Positions 1 to 11,426 of a DNA stretch of 64,000 nucleotides are shown one piece after another. Source of the stretch: Seriola aureovittata. Lineage: Eukaryota > Chordata > Actinopteri > Carangiformes > Carangidae. Position 1 is the stretch's first letter. Each line of letters opens with the position of its first letter. The notes below the pieces were generated by a model, which ran no database searches, was not told where the DNA came from, and worked only from the letters and a program-made list of their open reading frames with translations. The position numbers and the translations under genes were made by a program. The stretch lies in assembly GCF_021018895.1 (NCBI RefSeq), contig NC_079364.1, positions 30,604,201 through 30,668,200 on the forward strand, written 5' to 3'.

Positions 1-127
1 TTTTTTGGGATGTCATCCCTTAACTGTGAGTAAGCACGTTTGCAGTCCATAATAATAGATGGTTTTCAAGTTGGACGGTAGCTCCAGGTGGGCCATGCTG
101 GGGACATAGCTGAGGGTGATGACTGTA

Positions 128-256
128 TAGTTGTAACATCACAAGATTACAGAAGTCCTCACTTTTAAGGCTCACTGTCTGTATATAGGCTGTGTTTTGA
201 TATTTTAACAGTATATGACACCTAGACCTGCTGTATGATCAAAAACCTAAATTAAC
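128..256 (+). repeat. Family B dispersed repeat, partial copy
   Basis: This fragment matches the interior and right part of the fuller copy at 11,066-11,426. Shared landmarks are AGAAGTCCT, TTTTAAGGCTCA, AGGCTGTGT, a TTTTAACAGTAT block and CCTAGACCTGCT. A third partial copy lies near 59.75 kb. The left end and the terminal TTAAAGG are missing. It has no coding capacity. It is probably a remnant of a non-autonomous DNA element. Confidence 0.6.
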
Positions 257-261
257 GCCTC

Positions 262-535
262 ACAGTTGTATGCCTCCGCCAACCAGCCCAGTTGCAGGAA
301 ATATGGTCATAGTCTCTACTTCCTGAGTTACAGCACTATATAGTCAGAGGTGTTTTTTCAGAACATTATGATGTCACATTGAAGTTGACCTTTGACCTTT
401 TAGATGAGTTATGGCCAAAAACGTGTTTTGTGAGGTCACCACAACCTTGAACTTTGACCACATTCATTCATCCTTGAGTCCAAGTGAATATTTTTGACAA
501 ATCTGAAGAAAGTGCTCCACTCACACCCCACCTAT
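262..535. repeat. Dispersed teleost-type repeat with GTTGACCTTTGACC block
   Basis: The stretch holds GAAGTTGACCTTTGACCTTTT, then an ACCTTGAACTTTGACCAC block and CATCCTTGAGTCCAAGTGAA. This order is one I recognise from a repeat found many times in fish genomes. No open frame or terminal repeats are visible. The family name cannot be assigned from the sequence alone. Confidence 0.5.
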
Positions 536-554
536 TCTCTAATTTTTAGCCGTG

Positions 555-672
555 AGTTAGGGGCGGGGTCAGACACTGTCAAGATGGCAACAGTGAAGCA
601 GTTCACTCTGAAAAGCCTATGGGTGATGTCACAAAGGTTATGTCCATCTTTATTTACAGTCTAAACCAGTTG
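555..672. repeat. Short dispersed repeat fragment
   Basis: The core is CCTATGGGTGATGTCAC followed by TTATTTACAGTCT, a block I recognise from dispersed fish repeats. Only about 120 bases are preserved. Identification is by recollection of the family and is tentative. Confidence 0.4.
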
Positions 673-1475
673 TCATACCTGGGCAGGAGCTCACTAAAGA
701 GACGTATGTCAAGGTTTCTTTTTAAACATGTCCTCAGACGGCACCAGTTAGGACCAAAAGTGCTGATTGTGTTTCTTCATTACTGCCTTCCTTCATCGCA
801 CACAAAAATAATTTTATTCATTAAATAATATACAAACACAATTACGTGTTTTCTCCTTTTTCCCACAAATAAAGTTTTCTGTTTTTTTTTTGCTTTTTCC
901 CAATAATGCTTGCTTAAATTGGATACTAAGGGGTGAGACAGTGTTTTGATAAATCATCTTCAATGTAAAAATTAGAGGAGTTGATAATAAAAGTTATTTT
1001 CAACTACATATTTTCAACTGTAAGATTATTGCTTAAATATGAAGGAGTAAGTGGCTGAAGTGTACTTTTCCTGGGGAAAGCAATAAAACATTCTCACCTA
1101 CACCACATACTGCCGCACGCTCACAAAAGTAGTGCTGCTATATCTGTTGGCAGCTTGAGATCGCAGTTAAAGCCCCGGAGGAGGCAGAGAGAAAAATGCT
1201 GGAAATACCCAGAGTTTAAAGTGCTAAAGTGAAGACTAAAACACAGATTTATTCAGCAGAAGCCAAAGACCAAGGGAGAGTTTTAACACATTTACACCAG
1301 AGAGCCCTCTGAGGAGAGACACACCAGTGGGTGGTTGAGTGAGAGCTTATTTGAGTATGTAGTGTATGTCTTCCTATGTGTATGATTTGTGCGTGTGCTG
1401 TGTATGTGCGTGCATACTCCCATCGGTGCGTTCATTTCTCTTATCCGTACACCCACCTTTTTCTTGGTTTCAAGA
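673..1475. other. AT-rich non-coding stretch
   Basis: No gene, transposon motif or long repeat is visible here. There are short T runs near 870-890 and a purine-rich patch near 1,160-1,200. Confidence 0.6.
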
Positions 1476-1479
1476 CAAT

Positions 1480-1770
1480 CTCCCAGGATGCCTATTCTAC
1501 ATTAAACAGTGCTTTGAAGACAATTGAGCTGAGACCCAGGCTGATCAAGGCTCCCTTATCCCTCCCAGCACATCTATTATCAAAGCCTTCGTACCATTAC
1601 CGTCATTATACACTATGTATTATTATTATTATTTTGAAAATGCAGCGCTGAGAGCGGGCGAGAGATGGGGCCCCCGTAAACAAATCTATTATTGGTGATG
1701 AATTGCATAATAACACAGGCATAATGCCGTTCTCTCACAAAACTGGTGAAGGTGCTGAACTGGAAAAAGT
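1480..1770. promoter_or_regulatory. Candidate conserved non-coding block
   Basis: The segment lacks simple repeats except a short (TAT)n near 1,618-1,636. It has balanced composition and several homeodomain-like cores (ATTA, CATAATAA). A GC-richer patch around 1,640-1,680 breaks the surrounding AT-rich sequence. Nothing recognisable is encoded. It is offered only as a candidate for cross-species comparison. Confidence 0.2.
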
Positions 1771-2254
1771 ACCCCCTCTGTAAAATTTGAATAAACAATG
1801 GGTGAGAAAGGGGGAGAGACAAAGATGGAGTGGTTATTAGTTGGTGTGTTTTTTACTTGAAAGCTAAAGACTGTAGTTTGCTGAGCACATACTGATCCTG
1901 TGCTGTCATCTCTCTGTTTGTTATCAACCATCACTTACATGTCAATGTAGATTTAAAAGAAGCCAGGAGGAGCAGTATACACTTTGAACCCCTGCTTCTT
2001 TGATGGCCTTTGTTTATGTAAGAGTTTATCTGTTTTTGCCTTAAAGGAAATGGTAGAAAGTCAAAACAGTGGCAAGAAAAAGTATGAACCCATTGGTCAT
2101 TAAATGTAATCTGATCCAAGTCACAAGTATTGACAGTGTCTCTAAGACAGTATCACACAAATAATTATAATCTTTTGTGTCTTTACTGAACGCAGCCATT
2201 AAACATTCACAGTACTGGTGGAAAAAGTAAGTGAACCATTGGATTTAATAACTG

Positions 2255-2540
2255 TTTGATCCTCATTTGGAAGCAATAACCTCAAACAAGAGCTTCAGTA
2301 GCTGCTGATCAGACCTGCTCAATGTTCAGGAGGGATTTTGGACCATTCTTGTTTTTGCTGCTGCTTCAGCTCAGACAGATTCTCGGGATGTCTGGTGTAA
2401 GCGGCTCTCTTCAGCTCAGGCCACAGCATCTCTGAAGGGTTCAGGTCTGGACTCTGACTGGGCCATGATGTGTGTGTTGTCAATATGTGGTCATGAACAG
2501 AGGTGTTAACCAGCTCCAATGTTTCCTTTAAAATGGCCAC
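2255..2540 (-). pseudogene. Tc1-like transposase, C-terminal remnant
   Basis: On the minus strand this encodes [20 protein letters not shown] followed by NLSEL and EWSKIPPEH. This is the hallmark C-terminal block of Tc1/mariner transposases. The third acidic residue of the DDE triad lies in the NP-x-E-x-LW motif and is still present as SEMLW. The usual cysteine after PPEH is a TGA stop, which cuts off the normal AGLISSY tail; that tail is still readable downstream, with further damage. Upstream of the WPSQ block the two other catalytic aspartates and the DNDPKH motif are absent, apparently lost by internal deletion. It cannot make an active enzyme. Confidence 0.88.
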
Positions 2541-2544
2541 AACA

Positions 2545-3619
2545 GGTCCTCTTTAAGTCTTAATCATTTCATTCTTGGTGTCAACTAAAAAAGCTTTACA
2601 TGCTTTAATGTTCTGAAGACATTCATTTTCTTCTGCTGTAGATTTTGTACTGTACTCTCTTCAACCTCTGTCTGAAATGCTCTGTTAGGGCTCAGGACTC
2701 TACTCCCTCTGGAGCTGGAGCCCAGTGTGCTCTGATTGGTCAGCTACAATGGCATCGACTCGTTCCGCACATCTTGTATAGACAAACTTTGGATGACAAT
2801 ATTCATAACTTGGAATATTTTTATAAGAAACCCTTTTGATTTTTTATATGTGACACTTCCGGAATATAAATAATGGAGGAACAGACAGACGGTCGACAGG
2901 TGGAGAGTCTCCACCGCTTCGTCTCCTGCTGGTTTACGATGCCGGTGGATCTGAATGAATTTAACGTTAGTGGGTTAAACTCAGTGGTTAAACTGTGGCA
3001 AACATTAAAGCATTTATATCTTTATTATGCCGCTTCTTACTAACATAATCAGGTCGCGATGGGTTCGGTAACGCGGTTAACATCACCACAATAACAATGC
3101 AGACCGACAGGCTGTGAGGCTGAGTCACCTGCTCGGCCACATCAAGTGTGAATTAACTGTTGTGAAAATGAAGTGTCTAACTGCGCGTGGTTTCTGAAGC
3201 AGTTCTGCTTGATGTGCTGGCTCACAATATGATGTTTAGAGCAGTGGAGAACTGTGGGAAAAAGTAGATTTCTGCAGGATATTAAGTACACTGTCTCTTC
3301 GGCATGGCTACAAAATTAATAAAACTCTTCACCATAAGTAGTTATGTGCTGTGCCTTGTGTGGGGGCGTGCCAAGCTTGCAGGTAGGAGGCACCAAGAGA
3401 AGTATTGACGTCAATAGGACCGGGAATTGATGTCTGGACGCCCAACAAGGCCTTTCATACAAAGGGGAAAATTGGGTATTTATCCTGACAGAGTTCCTCC
3501 CTTTGATGTAAACTTTAATCCTTGTGACTCTGGAGAACATTTACATGCACAAACATCTACATAACACACTATAAGTAAGGAAAAACTCAGAAAAGCATAA
3601 AAGGTCCCCTTTAAGTCTT
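2545..3619. mobile_element. About 1-kb repeat inserted inside the Tc1-like element
   Basis: This block separates the N- and C-terminal transposase pieces. It is flanked by a 17-bp direct repeat with one mismatch (2,545-2,561 and 3,603-3,619; GGTCCTCTTTAAGTCTT on the left). Its right part carries GAGTTCCTCCCTTTGATG, ACATGCACAAACATCTACAT and AAAAGGTCCCCTTTAA, which I recognise as a common fish non-autonomous DNA repeat. Its left part has CAACCTCTGTCTGAAATGCT, also from that family. It has no transposase. The superfamily is unresolved, because clear terminal inverted repeats could not be matched. Confidence 0.6.
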
Positions 3620-3880
3620 TAGCTGTTTCCCTGAGCTTCACTGTTAACGTTACTGATCATCTGCGTTGTGCCTTTGGAGTCATCTTTAGCTTTAGCTGCT
3701 AGAAAGAGTAGCTAGAGACCTAAATCATATAGACAGGTTATCTGACTGGACTGATGAAGCTCTAAAATCTTTGAGATGACTTTTGTAATCCTTTAATGCA
3801 AATCAACAATTCCCGATCATAGCCTAAGTCTTCTCAGATCTCTTTTCTGCGAAGCATGGTTCATGTTAATAACAAACTCA
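3617..3880 (-). pseudogene. Tc1-like transposase, N-terminal helix-turn-helix remnant
   Basis: On the minus strand the translated pieces KVISKILELHQS and KMTPKAQRR are visible, ending near TAKDLK. They correspond to the paired-like DNA-binding domain and linker of teleost Tc1-like transposases. Several stops and frameshifts interrupt the frame. The segment ends where the 1-kb insertion begins. With the C-terminal piece at 2,255-2,540 it forms one split, dead transposase gene. Confidence 0.8.
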
Positions 3881-4104
3881 AAATAGTTTTTCATATATCA
3901 ATGTCTCTATTAAACTTTTTCTAACCTACACTGTAAGTGTTTGAGTGTTTTAATATGAGCAATAACAATACAATGATTTGTGTCTTATCAGTTAAAATAG
4001 CTTGTGTTTATTCATAATTGTACCTTAGATTAACCATATTTTAGGAAAAATGTATACATAAATGCAGTTATTTCCAAAGAGTTTGCTTACTTTTTTTGCC
4101 ACTG

Positions 4105-4660
4105 TAAACATATTTACTTGAGTACTGTCATTTCTACTTGTTCTGATTACTATAGTTACTTATCTTTTTTTAGACTGAATATGAAAAGACATGATAATGT
4201 GTTTATAAAATATAATATATTGTTTGAAATTAAAAAAGTAGTTCCCTACATTTTCAGCCTGTGACTCCCTATAATAATAAATGTCTGGTTGGGCGCCCTT
4301 GTCATGTAGATGTCTATGATTTGCTCTGAGTTCTCAAGGAGACAAAGAGACCTTTCCCTATACTTCTCAGATGGCATCAAGTAAGTATTTGTTTGGGACC
4401 CAATGAGGTGAAATTACCCAACATTCAGGCAAAGATTAGAGAAAAGTAGAAAGACTTTATGAGGATTGAGGATATATAAGTACCAAAGCTAATTTACATG
4501 ACAATGTTGTAGATATTACAGTGCCAGGCAATATCTTATCCAAACTACTTACTTAGATTAATTCCAGTTTATTAGAACTCGTCTTATTTTCATTGGCTGT
4601 AGTTGTATAGTAACATTATATTGTGGTCTGACAGGGAAAGAAAGTCAATCAGTTAGATGT
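4105..4660. other. AT-rich non-coding stretch
   Basis: Nothing recognisable is seen beyond AT-rich sequence between the Tc1-like element and the first family C MITE. Confidence 0.6.
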
Positions 4661-5087
4661 TTGAAAGAGGTTGTTTGTAAGTTTTCTCTGCTGCTGACTT
4701 TGCTTTCTTACCAGGAGCAGGTGATGGTGATTGTCGCTTGACAAGATCTTCAGCCATCGTTCCCTTTGTAATACAAGAGGTTATAATACGTCGTCGTAGC
4801 AGCGCTGCGTCTTCAGGGCAGATTCGAGGCTACAGTGAGTTGCTATCGTAAGGTGCTGAGACGGGCTGGGGCTAGCTTGCTAGCGTGCTAAATTCAGTAG
4901 AAGAAAAGACGTGATAGAAACAAGAGTTAACATTGGTGTTTGTTTCCACCTCTGGAGACAGCTGTTGGTGAGCAAAGGAATTATGTTCGATGCTGAACGC
5001 ATGTTTCTTCTAGACTGGTAAGTAAACAGCTGCTAATGCTAACGCTAGCTTTGTTGCAATAGCAAAACTTACAAATAGCTCCTTTAA
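4661..5087 (+). mobile_element. MITE-like family C, copy 1
   Basis: This 427-bp element aligns end to end with copies at 14,914-15,292 and 37,933-38,328. Its right end reads AAAACTTACAAATAGCTCCTTTAA. The left end is a decayed inverted match containing TTTGTAAGTTTT. Shared interior landmarks include ATACAAGAGGTTAT, GAGGCTACAGTGA, TTAGCATGCTAA-like blocks and AGACTGGTAAG. No coding capacity is present. The TTAA at the ends could be part of the element or a target duplication. Confidence 0.75.
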
Positions 5088-6329
5088 ACAAACCAGCACA
5101 TAAGCCAACATTTCAGGTGATCATTTAGGGTGTTGTTAGTTTTTCCAACTTGTCTGACTGTGAATGTTTCTTGCCACCAAAACACTTTAATGACCCCCTG
5201 ATTTCCTCCAGCTCCACCCTGAGGTTGACTCCCGCTCAGAGGGAAATGTCTCGACACCTATCGGATGGTTTGCCATGAAATCTGTCACGCATGTCGATGT
5301 AGCCCTGAGGATGAATCGTAATAACTTTGGTGATCCTGTGACTTTTTTCTTCTCAGAGCCAGCATGGCTGTAGACTCATCCTGGGTCTCTCCATTACAAC
5401 GAGTGGTTAGAATTTCAAGCCAATTAAGATTGCATTGGTTATTCAAGAACATAAAGCATATTGCCATATGTTACAGCTGTCAGCTTATGAGTAGTATGAA
5501 GTCTATGATTGTGCAGAGAACAAGCTGTCGTACTGCATATATTCTCTTTCTTCTTCTTATCTATCCTTCTCTTCTTTCTCTTGTGGGTCAAAGAAGAACA
5601 AGAGAGTGAACGGCTGCGTCCATGTTCCTTTGCACACACTCAGACACACACAAACTTGCTAACACTCCCCCTGTGTAGACACTGTTTAACTATGCTAATT
5701 TGAATATATTTTTGGGTCAATTGTGCGCTCACCAGAGACGGCTTCCACAGCTACCCTTTGCCGAACAATTTAAATTTTTAATATTCCATTTAATTTATAT
5801 GGGCCACCACTGAGGCAATCTGACAATGCCAAAAAGCCGCCTTGATTTTTTTTAATTTTTTTTTTATTATTATTTTATTTTTTTTATTTTTTATTTTTCT
5901 TTCACAGAAAATTCCATCACCTGGTTTCTGCCCTTCCCTCACCTGACTCCCTGTTCTTATCTATCTTAAAACCATTTCACCATTTCAAGAAATAATCAAT
6001 AAAAACAATTATGAGATCCAACCCCAGCACCAACGCTCTCTCTCCTCTTCCTCATCTTTTGTTTTTTCTCTCTCTTCCCCTTCTCTATCTCTTTCTCTCC
6101 CCACTCCCTGCTTTTATCCTCTTGTCTCTTCTCCCACCATCCTCTCTCCTTGGTGATTCACTGGGTATAATATTTAATTATACTCTATAATTTATGCAGG
6201 TTATCAAACTCTGAGCGCATCATTTTATGTACATTGTGTAAATTGCTTTTTTCTCTCTCCCTCCCTGGCTCTCTGTCTCTTTCTGTCTTTTCTTTTCCAG
6301 TCTTTTTTTTTTCTCCTCTTGGATGGGAG
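5088..6329. other. Non-coding stretch with T-rich and CT-rich tracts
   Basis: No gene is seen. A poly-T/A tract occupies about 5,845-5,900. CT-rich low-complexity sequence runs from about 6,030 to 6,150 and from 6,245 to 6,320. Confidence 0.6.
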
Positions 6330-6480
6330 GAGGGTAAATTCTTTGCAGGCATAGACAGAGATATTGAAGCCTGGGTGCAAATGTGAAATGAATAAACAGG
6401 CTGGATCTCTTCTTCAAGGGCCTAAATGAGATCTGCACAAAATAATTTAAACTAGGCCCATTCATCAAGCCCAGCCAGGG
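6330..6480. promoter_or_regulatory. Candidate conserved non-coding block
   Basis: This short repeat-free block has balanced composition, an AATAATTTAAACTAGG core and GCCCATTCATCAAGCCC next to it. No protein is encoded. It is kept as a low-confidence candidate for comparative alignment only. Confidence 0.2.
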
Positions 6481-8019
6481 AATGTGTGTGGCAGCGGCCT
6501 GTGTATGTTGTCCATACTGTATGTGTATGTGTGTGTGTGCTTGTGTGTGTATTTCATGCCCCTGGCAGCGGTGGTAGTAGTATCCTTCTGTAGAGAGACA
6601 GAATGACAGAGATTAAGAGTGAAAGACAACCTGAAAATTGAGTTTTTATAGAAAAGTTTAGAAACATCTGGGTAGTGATCCTCATAATATGATGATATAC
6701 CTGCATACACAGTACATTTCTTATAGAAATATTATCCTACTCTACTCATACTATAATTTGTGCAGGCAAAATGCTGTCTCACTTACTGCCCAGTCTGGCG
6801 GGTGACCTTTATTGATTTATCCACCTATGACAAATTTTAAAGGCATCCGGTACTAGTCGGGTTATAATTTTTGGGCCCTGGCAGGATGCCTGCATGTACT
6901 GTAGCTGTTTCCCTGCAGCCACCTTAGTAAGATATGTAGTCTGACTTTCAGTATTAAAACCTTTTCTTAAATCATTTACAATAGGTTGCCACAGCACCGG
7001 TATATATCTCCTTTCCCTCAGCTTGGTGCTCCACGAATTTCCTTTAAAAAAGTGTTGGTATGAAACTTGGCAGAATGAGTCAGATCTCTGTATTAATTAT
7101 GGAGAAAATAATACTTGAGCCAACAAAACTCTTAAATCATGCTATTTACATTGGAAACAATTGCAGTGATCTCATTAGGACTAATACCACAATAAATGAC
7201 TTGATAAGATGTTCGTGCAGTGAATTGAACGGAGGTAATCCAAAGTCCTTGGCAAATGTAGCTATTCAAACTACCAGAATAATCAGATGACTGATAAACA
7301 GTCAAATATTAATTGAAAACTTTTAAACATTGATGCACAAGTACTTAAAACAGTATGATTTGCAGTGGAAACGACAAGAGATGTCTGTAATTAGAGCTTC
7401 TGATGTCTGAAAATCACAGACTCAACTGATGTCACCAAAAGATTTTAGGATTGTGACGTGAAATTTGTTTTGGAAGCAAGACTCCACCACACTAAAAGGC
7501 CAATGCATGGTTTCCACATCTGCATGGCTGTGACAGTTGTCCACGTCTATGTGCATTGACCTGAAGACTGTCCACACTGCAAGGGAAAAAGAGAACTGGA
7601 TGCTGGATCTGGATACCCCACCTTTGGTCCTTAGGATTAAACAAATGAAAGATGCACAAAATATATACATGTCACCTCAACTGGTGAAGAGAAGGAGAGA
7701 GAGAGCTGGAACAGGAAGTCCAGCAGCGGAGTGGAGCAGGTGAAGATGGTCTTAATATGGTGGATGTTAATTATGAGACAAATGTCTTATCAAAAGAAAG
7801 AAGAGTTCAGTTGCCAACCTGTATTGATTTTACAGTTTTACAGTTACAGATTCACGTTAAATGAACACAAACCACATCTACCCCTCCACTATTATTTTTC
7901 CACATTAATAAGATATTTTGTTCATAATTAATGTCTTAATTATATTCAGGCCCACACGTGACTTACACTGCTCAAGATTTTGCTAAATGTTGACAGGTTG
8001 GAGTAAAGTTCACTTTGTC
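6481..8019. other. Non-coding stretch
   Basis: There is a short TG-rich patch at about 6,520-6,552. Otherwise I see no repeats, transposon motifs or credible coding sequence. Confidence 0.55.
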
Positions 8020-8175
8020 ACGGAAACTATAACGAAATGTGTTTGTCGACAACCGTTTTTTTCCTCAACTAAGACAAGACAACATCAACATTATTTAACA
8101 CTGACTGTGTCTATTTCAACATGCAATATCGTCGATGAAATAGACGAGACTAAAATGTTGTTTAAAAAATAATTC
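8020..8175. repeat. Possible dispersed repeat with TCGTCGA/TTGTCGAC motifs
   Basis: The block contains TTTGTCGACAACCG and, about 90 bases on, ATCGTCGATGAAATAGACGAG. These GTCGAC-rich sequences are familiar from a dispersed fish repeat. No boundaries or coding capacity could be defined. Confidence 0.3.
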
Positions 8176-8767
8176 CTTCCTTATTTTCAAAGCAGCAGTT
8201 CCGTTTCCTGTGCTGCGAGCGTCATATCAGGACGACACCAGCTCTGATGTCTCTCTTGGACACAGTGAACGCTGGATGTCTGGACATATCTGCAGAAGAT
8301 TGTCAGGGACATGAGGGATGATGTGGGTGAGAACTTGTGGTCAAATGCAGAAGACGGAAGACTCACTCTGTTGTATTTTTTTTTTTATATCTGCAGCTAT
8401 CCTATACATGCATGGATAGTGAATATGTATAGTTTTGTACTGCATTACTGGAATTACTTAAGTTTTGTTTTGTGCACTTGGAATTATTCTTGGCAACACA
8501 CAATAAAGTCTAAAGAAGGATAAAGCAGCATTCCTGACTCACAGTGACGTACACTGTAAGGTCACACAATCCATTCCAACTACTTCAATACACTAGTGAT
8601 CCATATGGTAAAGCTACCTGTTTTGTGTTTCTTTTTTCACTCAGGTGTGTCTGTGTTGTGGTACAAGCTGGAACATGCTGATGTGCATGTGAAGTGTTTT
8701 GGTTATATTAGCACTTTTTTGGATGTGACATATGATAATTGTTGGCTGTCATTTGCTGAGCTGCGTG

Positions 8768-9109
8768 TCAATAAGGAGTGTAACCTAATGTGGAAAGTGA
8801 AAAAGTGAACTCAGTGTAGAGCAACATGTTACCAGTTGTGAAAAGCGTAATTTGACAGAGCTGAACCTGAGCCAAATAACGCAGCAGCTTCGACATATGA
8901 GAAAAGAACCGCTCTCCTTCACAGTTGGTCACAGGGATACAGAGGAAAATAGATGTGAGGGTTGCAGATGTTGGTTGCAGAGCATTTTCCATTAATATCT
9001 TATGCATGTTAGAGCGTCCTATCCTGTTCAGCTTCAGTGAGATAGGAGAAATGTACAAGCTCCTCAGGACAGTCTGCGTGCAGTGAGGCCTCTGCTTGTT
9101 CCCTGGCAT
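8768..9109 (-). pseudogene. hAT-family transposase, C-terminal dimerisation-domain remnant
   Basis: The 113-residue minus-strand frame contains IPVTNCEGERFFSHMSKL near its middle. This resembles the VT-x-C-x-x-ERSFS-x-LK block of the hAT dimerisation domain (zinc-finger MYM/SCAND3-like hAT relatives). The residues after it (LLRYLAQVQLCQ) match the usual K-x-YLRS-x-M-x-QERL helix only loosely. The N-terminal zinc finger and the catalytic DDE core are not visible nearby, so only the last exon-like piece survives. The frame is open, but its degenerate motif and missing domains argue for a relic and not a domesticated gene. Confidence 0.65.
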
Positions 9110-9406
9110 GGTCAGGAGATGTAGTCAGGCCAAATACAACTCCAAACTTGTTTCTGACGGGTAGAAGTCTGCCCATTCTTGGAGACACAGGACAAGTTTG
9201 TCAATTATAACATTAAAGACACAGTCTTAACAGTGTCAGGCCCATCTGATTCATCTGTGAAAATGTTTCTCTTAGTTTTAAATGTTGATGAAATCACCGA
9301 AACACTTCTTGCAGCTGTCAGGAACTGATGACAATGATTCTTTTAAGGACCAAAGGAACACTGACCGACAGCGGACACAGCCCTATAATCACGAATGTCC
9401 TTGACA

Positions 9407-9449
9407 TGACTGACTGACTGACTGACTGACTGACTGACTGACTGACTGA
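9407..9449. repeat. (TGAC)n tetranucleotide microsatellite
   Basis: There are about ten near-perfect TGAC units in a row, ending in GAGTGATGG. It has no coding role. Confidence 0.97.
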
Positions 9450-11065
9450 GTGATGGTACTTCTATCTGCTCAGCAGACTGCCGAGCAGCAGTCTACTGAG
9501 CTGCTCTGGTTTCCTGGCTGCCCAGGAACTGCAGGGAAGCAGGGAAGCAGAGGAGCAGAAGAGCGGTTCCAATACACTGAGCCTTGCCTCCATTACTGCA
9601 AATAAACTACCTTCATTACATGTATCATTATTACTAAAAGAGGCAGAGGAATGACTAAACATCAGACACACAGCAGAGAGAGCAGGAGAGAGGGAGGGAG
9701 AGGGAGAAGTCATTGGTAACGAGGCTGTACTAACCGCTATGACCAACTCTACATACTAAACAGAGGGAGTTAGACATAAAGACCTGCTTCTAATAAAAGT
9801 CTGTTAGGTTCTGGAGCTGAAGTAAATAAAGACTAAACTTTTGTGTATCCCAGACAGAGGCTCTGAGATGTGTGAGAGACAAAATAAGAAATATAGGCCA
9901 TAGGCGGTCCAGACACATACAAGGTTTTGATCCAGTCTTGTTTCGCAATGCAACTTGAAAAAAGTTAACTTGAGAAAGACTGCATCCCAAAAAGTCCCCA
10001 ATAAAGCCAGTTTTCAGTTGAGAGACCAATGCTGCAGCTTCACTATGAGTTTCCATTTTTTTCTGTGTCATCTGTGGCAATACTATGGAGTGCATTTCTG
10101 ATCTCTGAATCACTTTTTTTCAGCACTCTCGCTGATTCTCCACGGCATCTCCATCTGTTGCTGGAAAGTTGTGTTTACAAAGATATGAGCGTTTCTGAAC
10201 ACTTTTGCCCGTCACATGGTGGATGGACGGGGGACAGCGTACTGTTCTTGGGACATAATGCGTAAGAGGATTTTCCAGTAATTGCTGGGCTTGAAGGCCA
10301 TCCTGATATTCTTTGTATTGTCATGGACCACTTTACTGTGGTTGTGAAACATTATGCAAGGCTTTGGCTGATGTGACTCTGTATTAGCTGGAATCATTAC
10401 TCATCCTTCTTTGTTGACAAACCTAAAAATGTTTCACCATAAAAACATTTGTGGTATAAGTATGATCAGAAAATATTTAATTTCCTCAGAGATAATATCT
10501 TTTACTCTCTGGCCCGTGACATCAATGAGTTTGTTGCAAATGGGTGATGTATTTCCTCTAACTTTTTGTCCATGTACCTGAAGAAGCTCTCCCAGTAATG
10601 GGTCTTACTCAGCAAACAACTTAAGTATTCCTAAGTAGTTACCATTTCCTGGAAACCCAAGGAGTTCGTTGTACCTTCTCTGGAAAACTTGATCACAAAA
10701 TTGTGTCCAGTACTGTCTTTAATGAATTAGTTGATAGTTTATGCTCTTCACTCTTTTCAAGATTGACATTATATAAGCAAAGCACTTCCAGGACCTCTCT
10801 TGCTCACCTGTTCTTTCACTGTGCTTCCAGTTGCATTCTCCATCAACTAAAGTATTGAGTTGCCAAATAACTTATATGTGAAACAATAAATGTTGCCTAT
10901 TGAGGGGGAGTACATTATCCATTCCTGCTGAACAGTCTCTCTATTTGACAGTGTGCAACTACGTAAGGTGTTAGTTCGAGTTTGTGTATGGCCCCCTGAT
11001 GGCAGCTTCTCTTTTTGAGGTTGGGCACCTACCTGCAGATTTCTGAAAAACAGCTGCCCCTCTGC
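9450..11065. other. Non-coding stretch
   Basis: A purine-rich patch lies at about 9,675-9,710. No known repeat or gene was recognised. Short open frames on both strands overlap each other and lack protein-like motifs. Confidence 0.55.
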
Positions 11066-11426
11066 TTAAAGGTCCAATATTTTATACTCCTGTGTTTTAT
11101 TTGAAGTGGTGATCCATAAGAAGATATATTTGTGGTTTTAAGAACCAAAAACCATCTCAGTGTAGTTTTACATCTCCTCTCTCAGGCTTCTCTCTGGAGC
11201 TCTAGTAACAACAGGTCAGTGAACCAATCAGAAGAGAGGAGGCTGAGCCTTCTGTTCCAGAAGTCCTGACGGCTGGTTTTAAGGCTCAGTTTCTGAATAC
11301 AGGCTGTGTGCATTTCTCTGAGGACTGAGCACTTTGATACTTTCACAGTATTAATATAGAACCTAGACCTGCTTTATGATGAAAAAAGCCATGGAAATGT
11401 CACTTTACACTGTATGGGGCCTTTAA
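11066..11426 (+). mobile_element. MITE-like family B, fullest copy
   Basis: This 361-bp element begins TTAAAGGTCCAATATTTTAT and ends ACACTGTATGGGGCCTTTAA, giving short inverted termini TTAAAGGYCC. The interior holds AGAAGTCCTGACGGCTGG, TTCTGAATACAGGCTGTG and CCTAGACCTGCTTTATGA. These blocks recur in partial copies at 128-256 and 59,752-59,905. It has no coding capacity. A non-autonomous DNA transposon is the likeliest origin; the superfamily is undetermined. Confidence 0.7.

Larger units (their letters stand above)
2067..4104 (-). mobile_element. Decayed Tc1-like transposon with both inverted ends, split by a later insertion
   Basis: The left end reads CAGTGGCAAGAAAAAGTATG and the right end, reverse-complemented, begins CAGTGGCAAAAAAAGTAAG. 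These are the ends of a well-known teleost Tc1-like group. A TA dinucleotide flanks the right end (4,105-4,106); the left flank is AA, a mutated TA. Transposase pieces lie on the minus strand: an N-terminal helix-turn-helix part at about 3,617-3,880 and a C-terminal part at about 2,255-2,540. A foreign block of about 1 kb (2,545-3,619) separates them. Stops, frameshifts and loss of the central catalytic region make it inactive. Confidence 0.85.
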
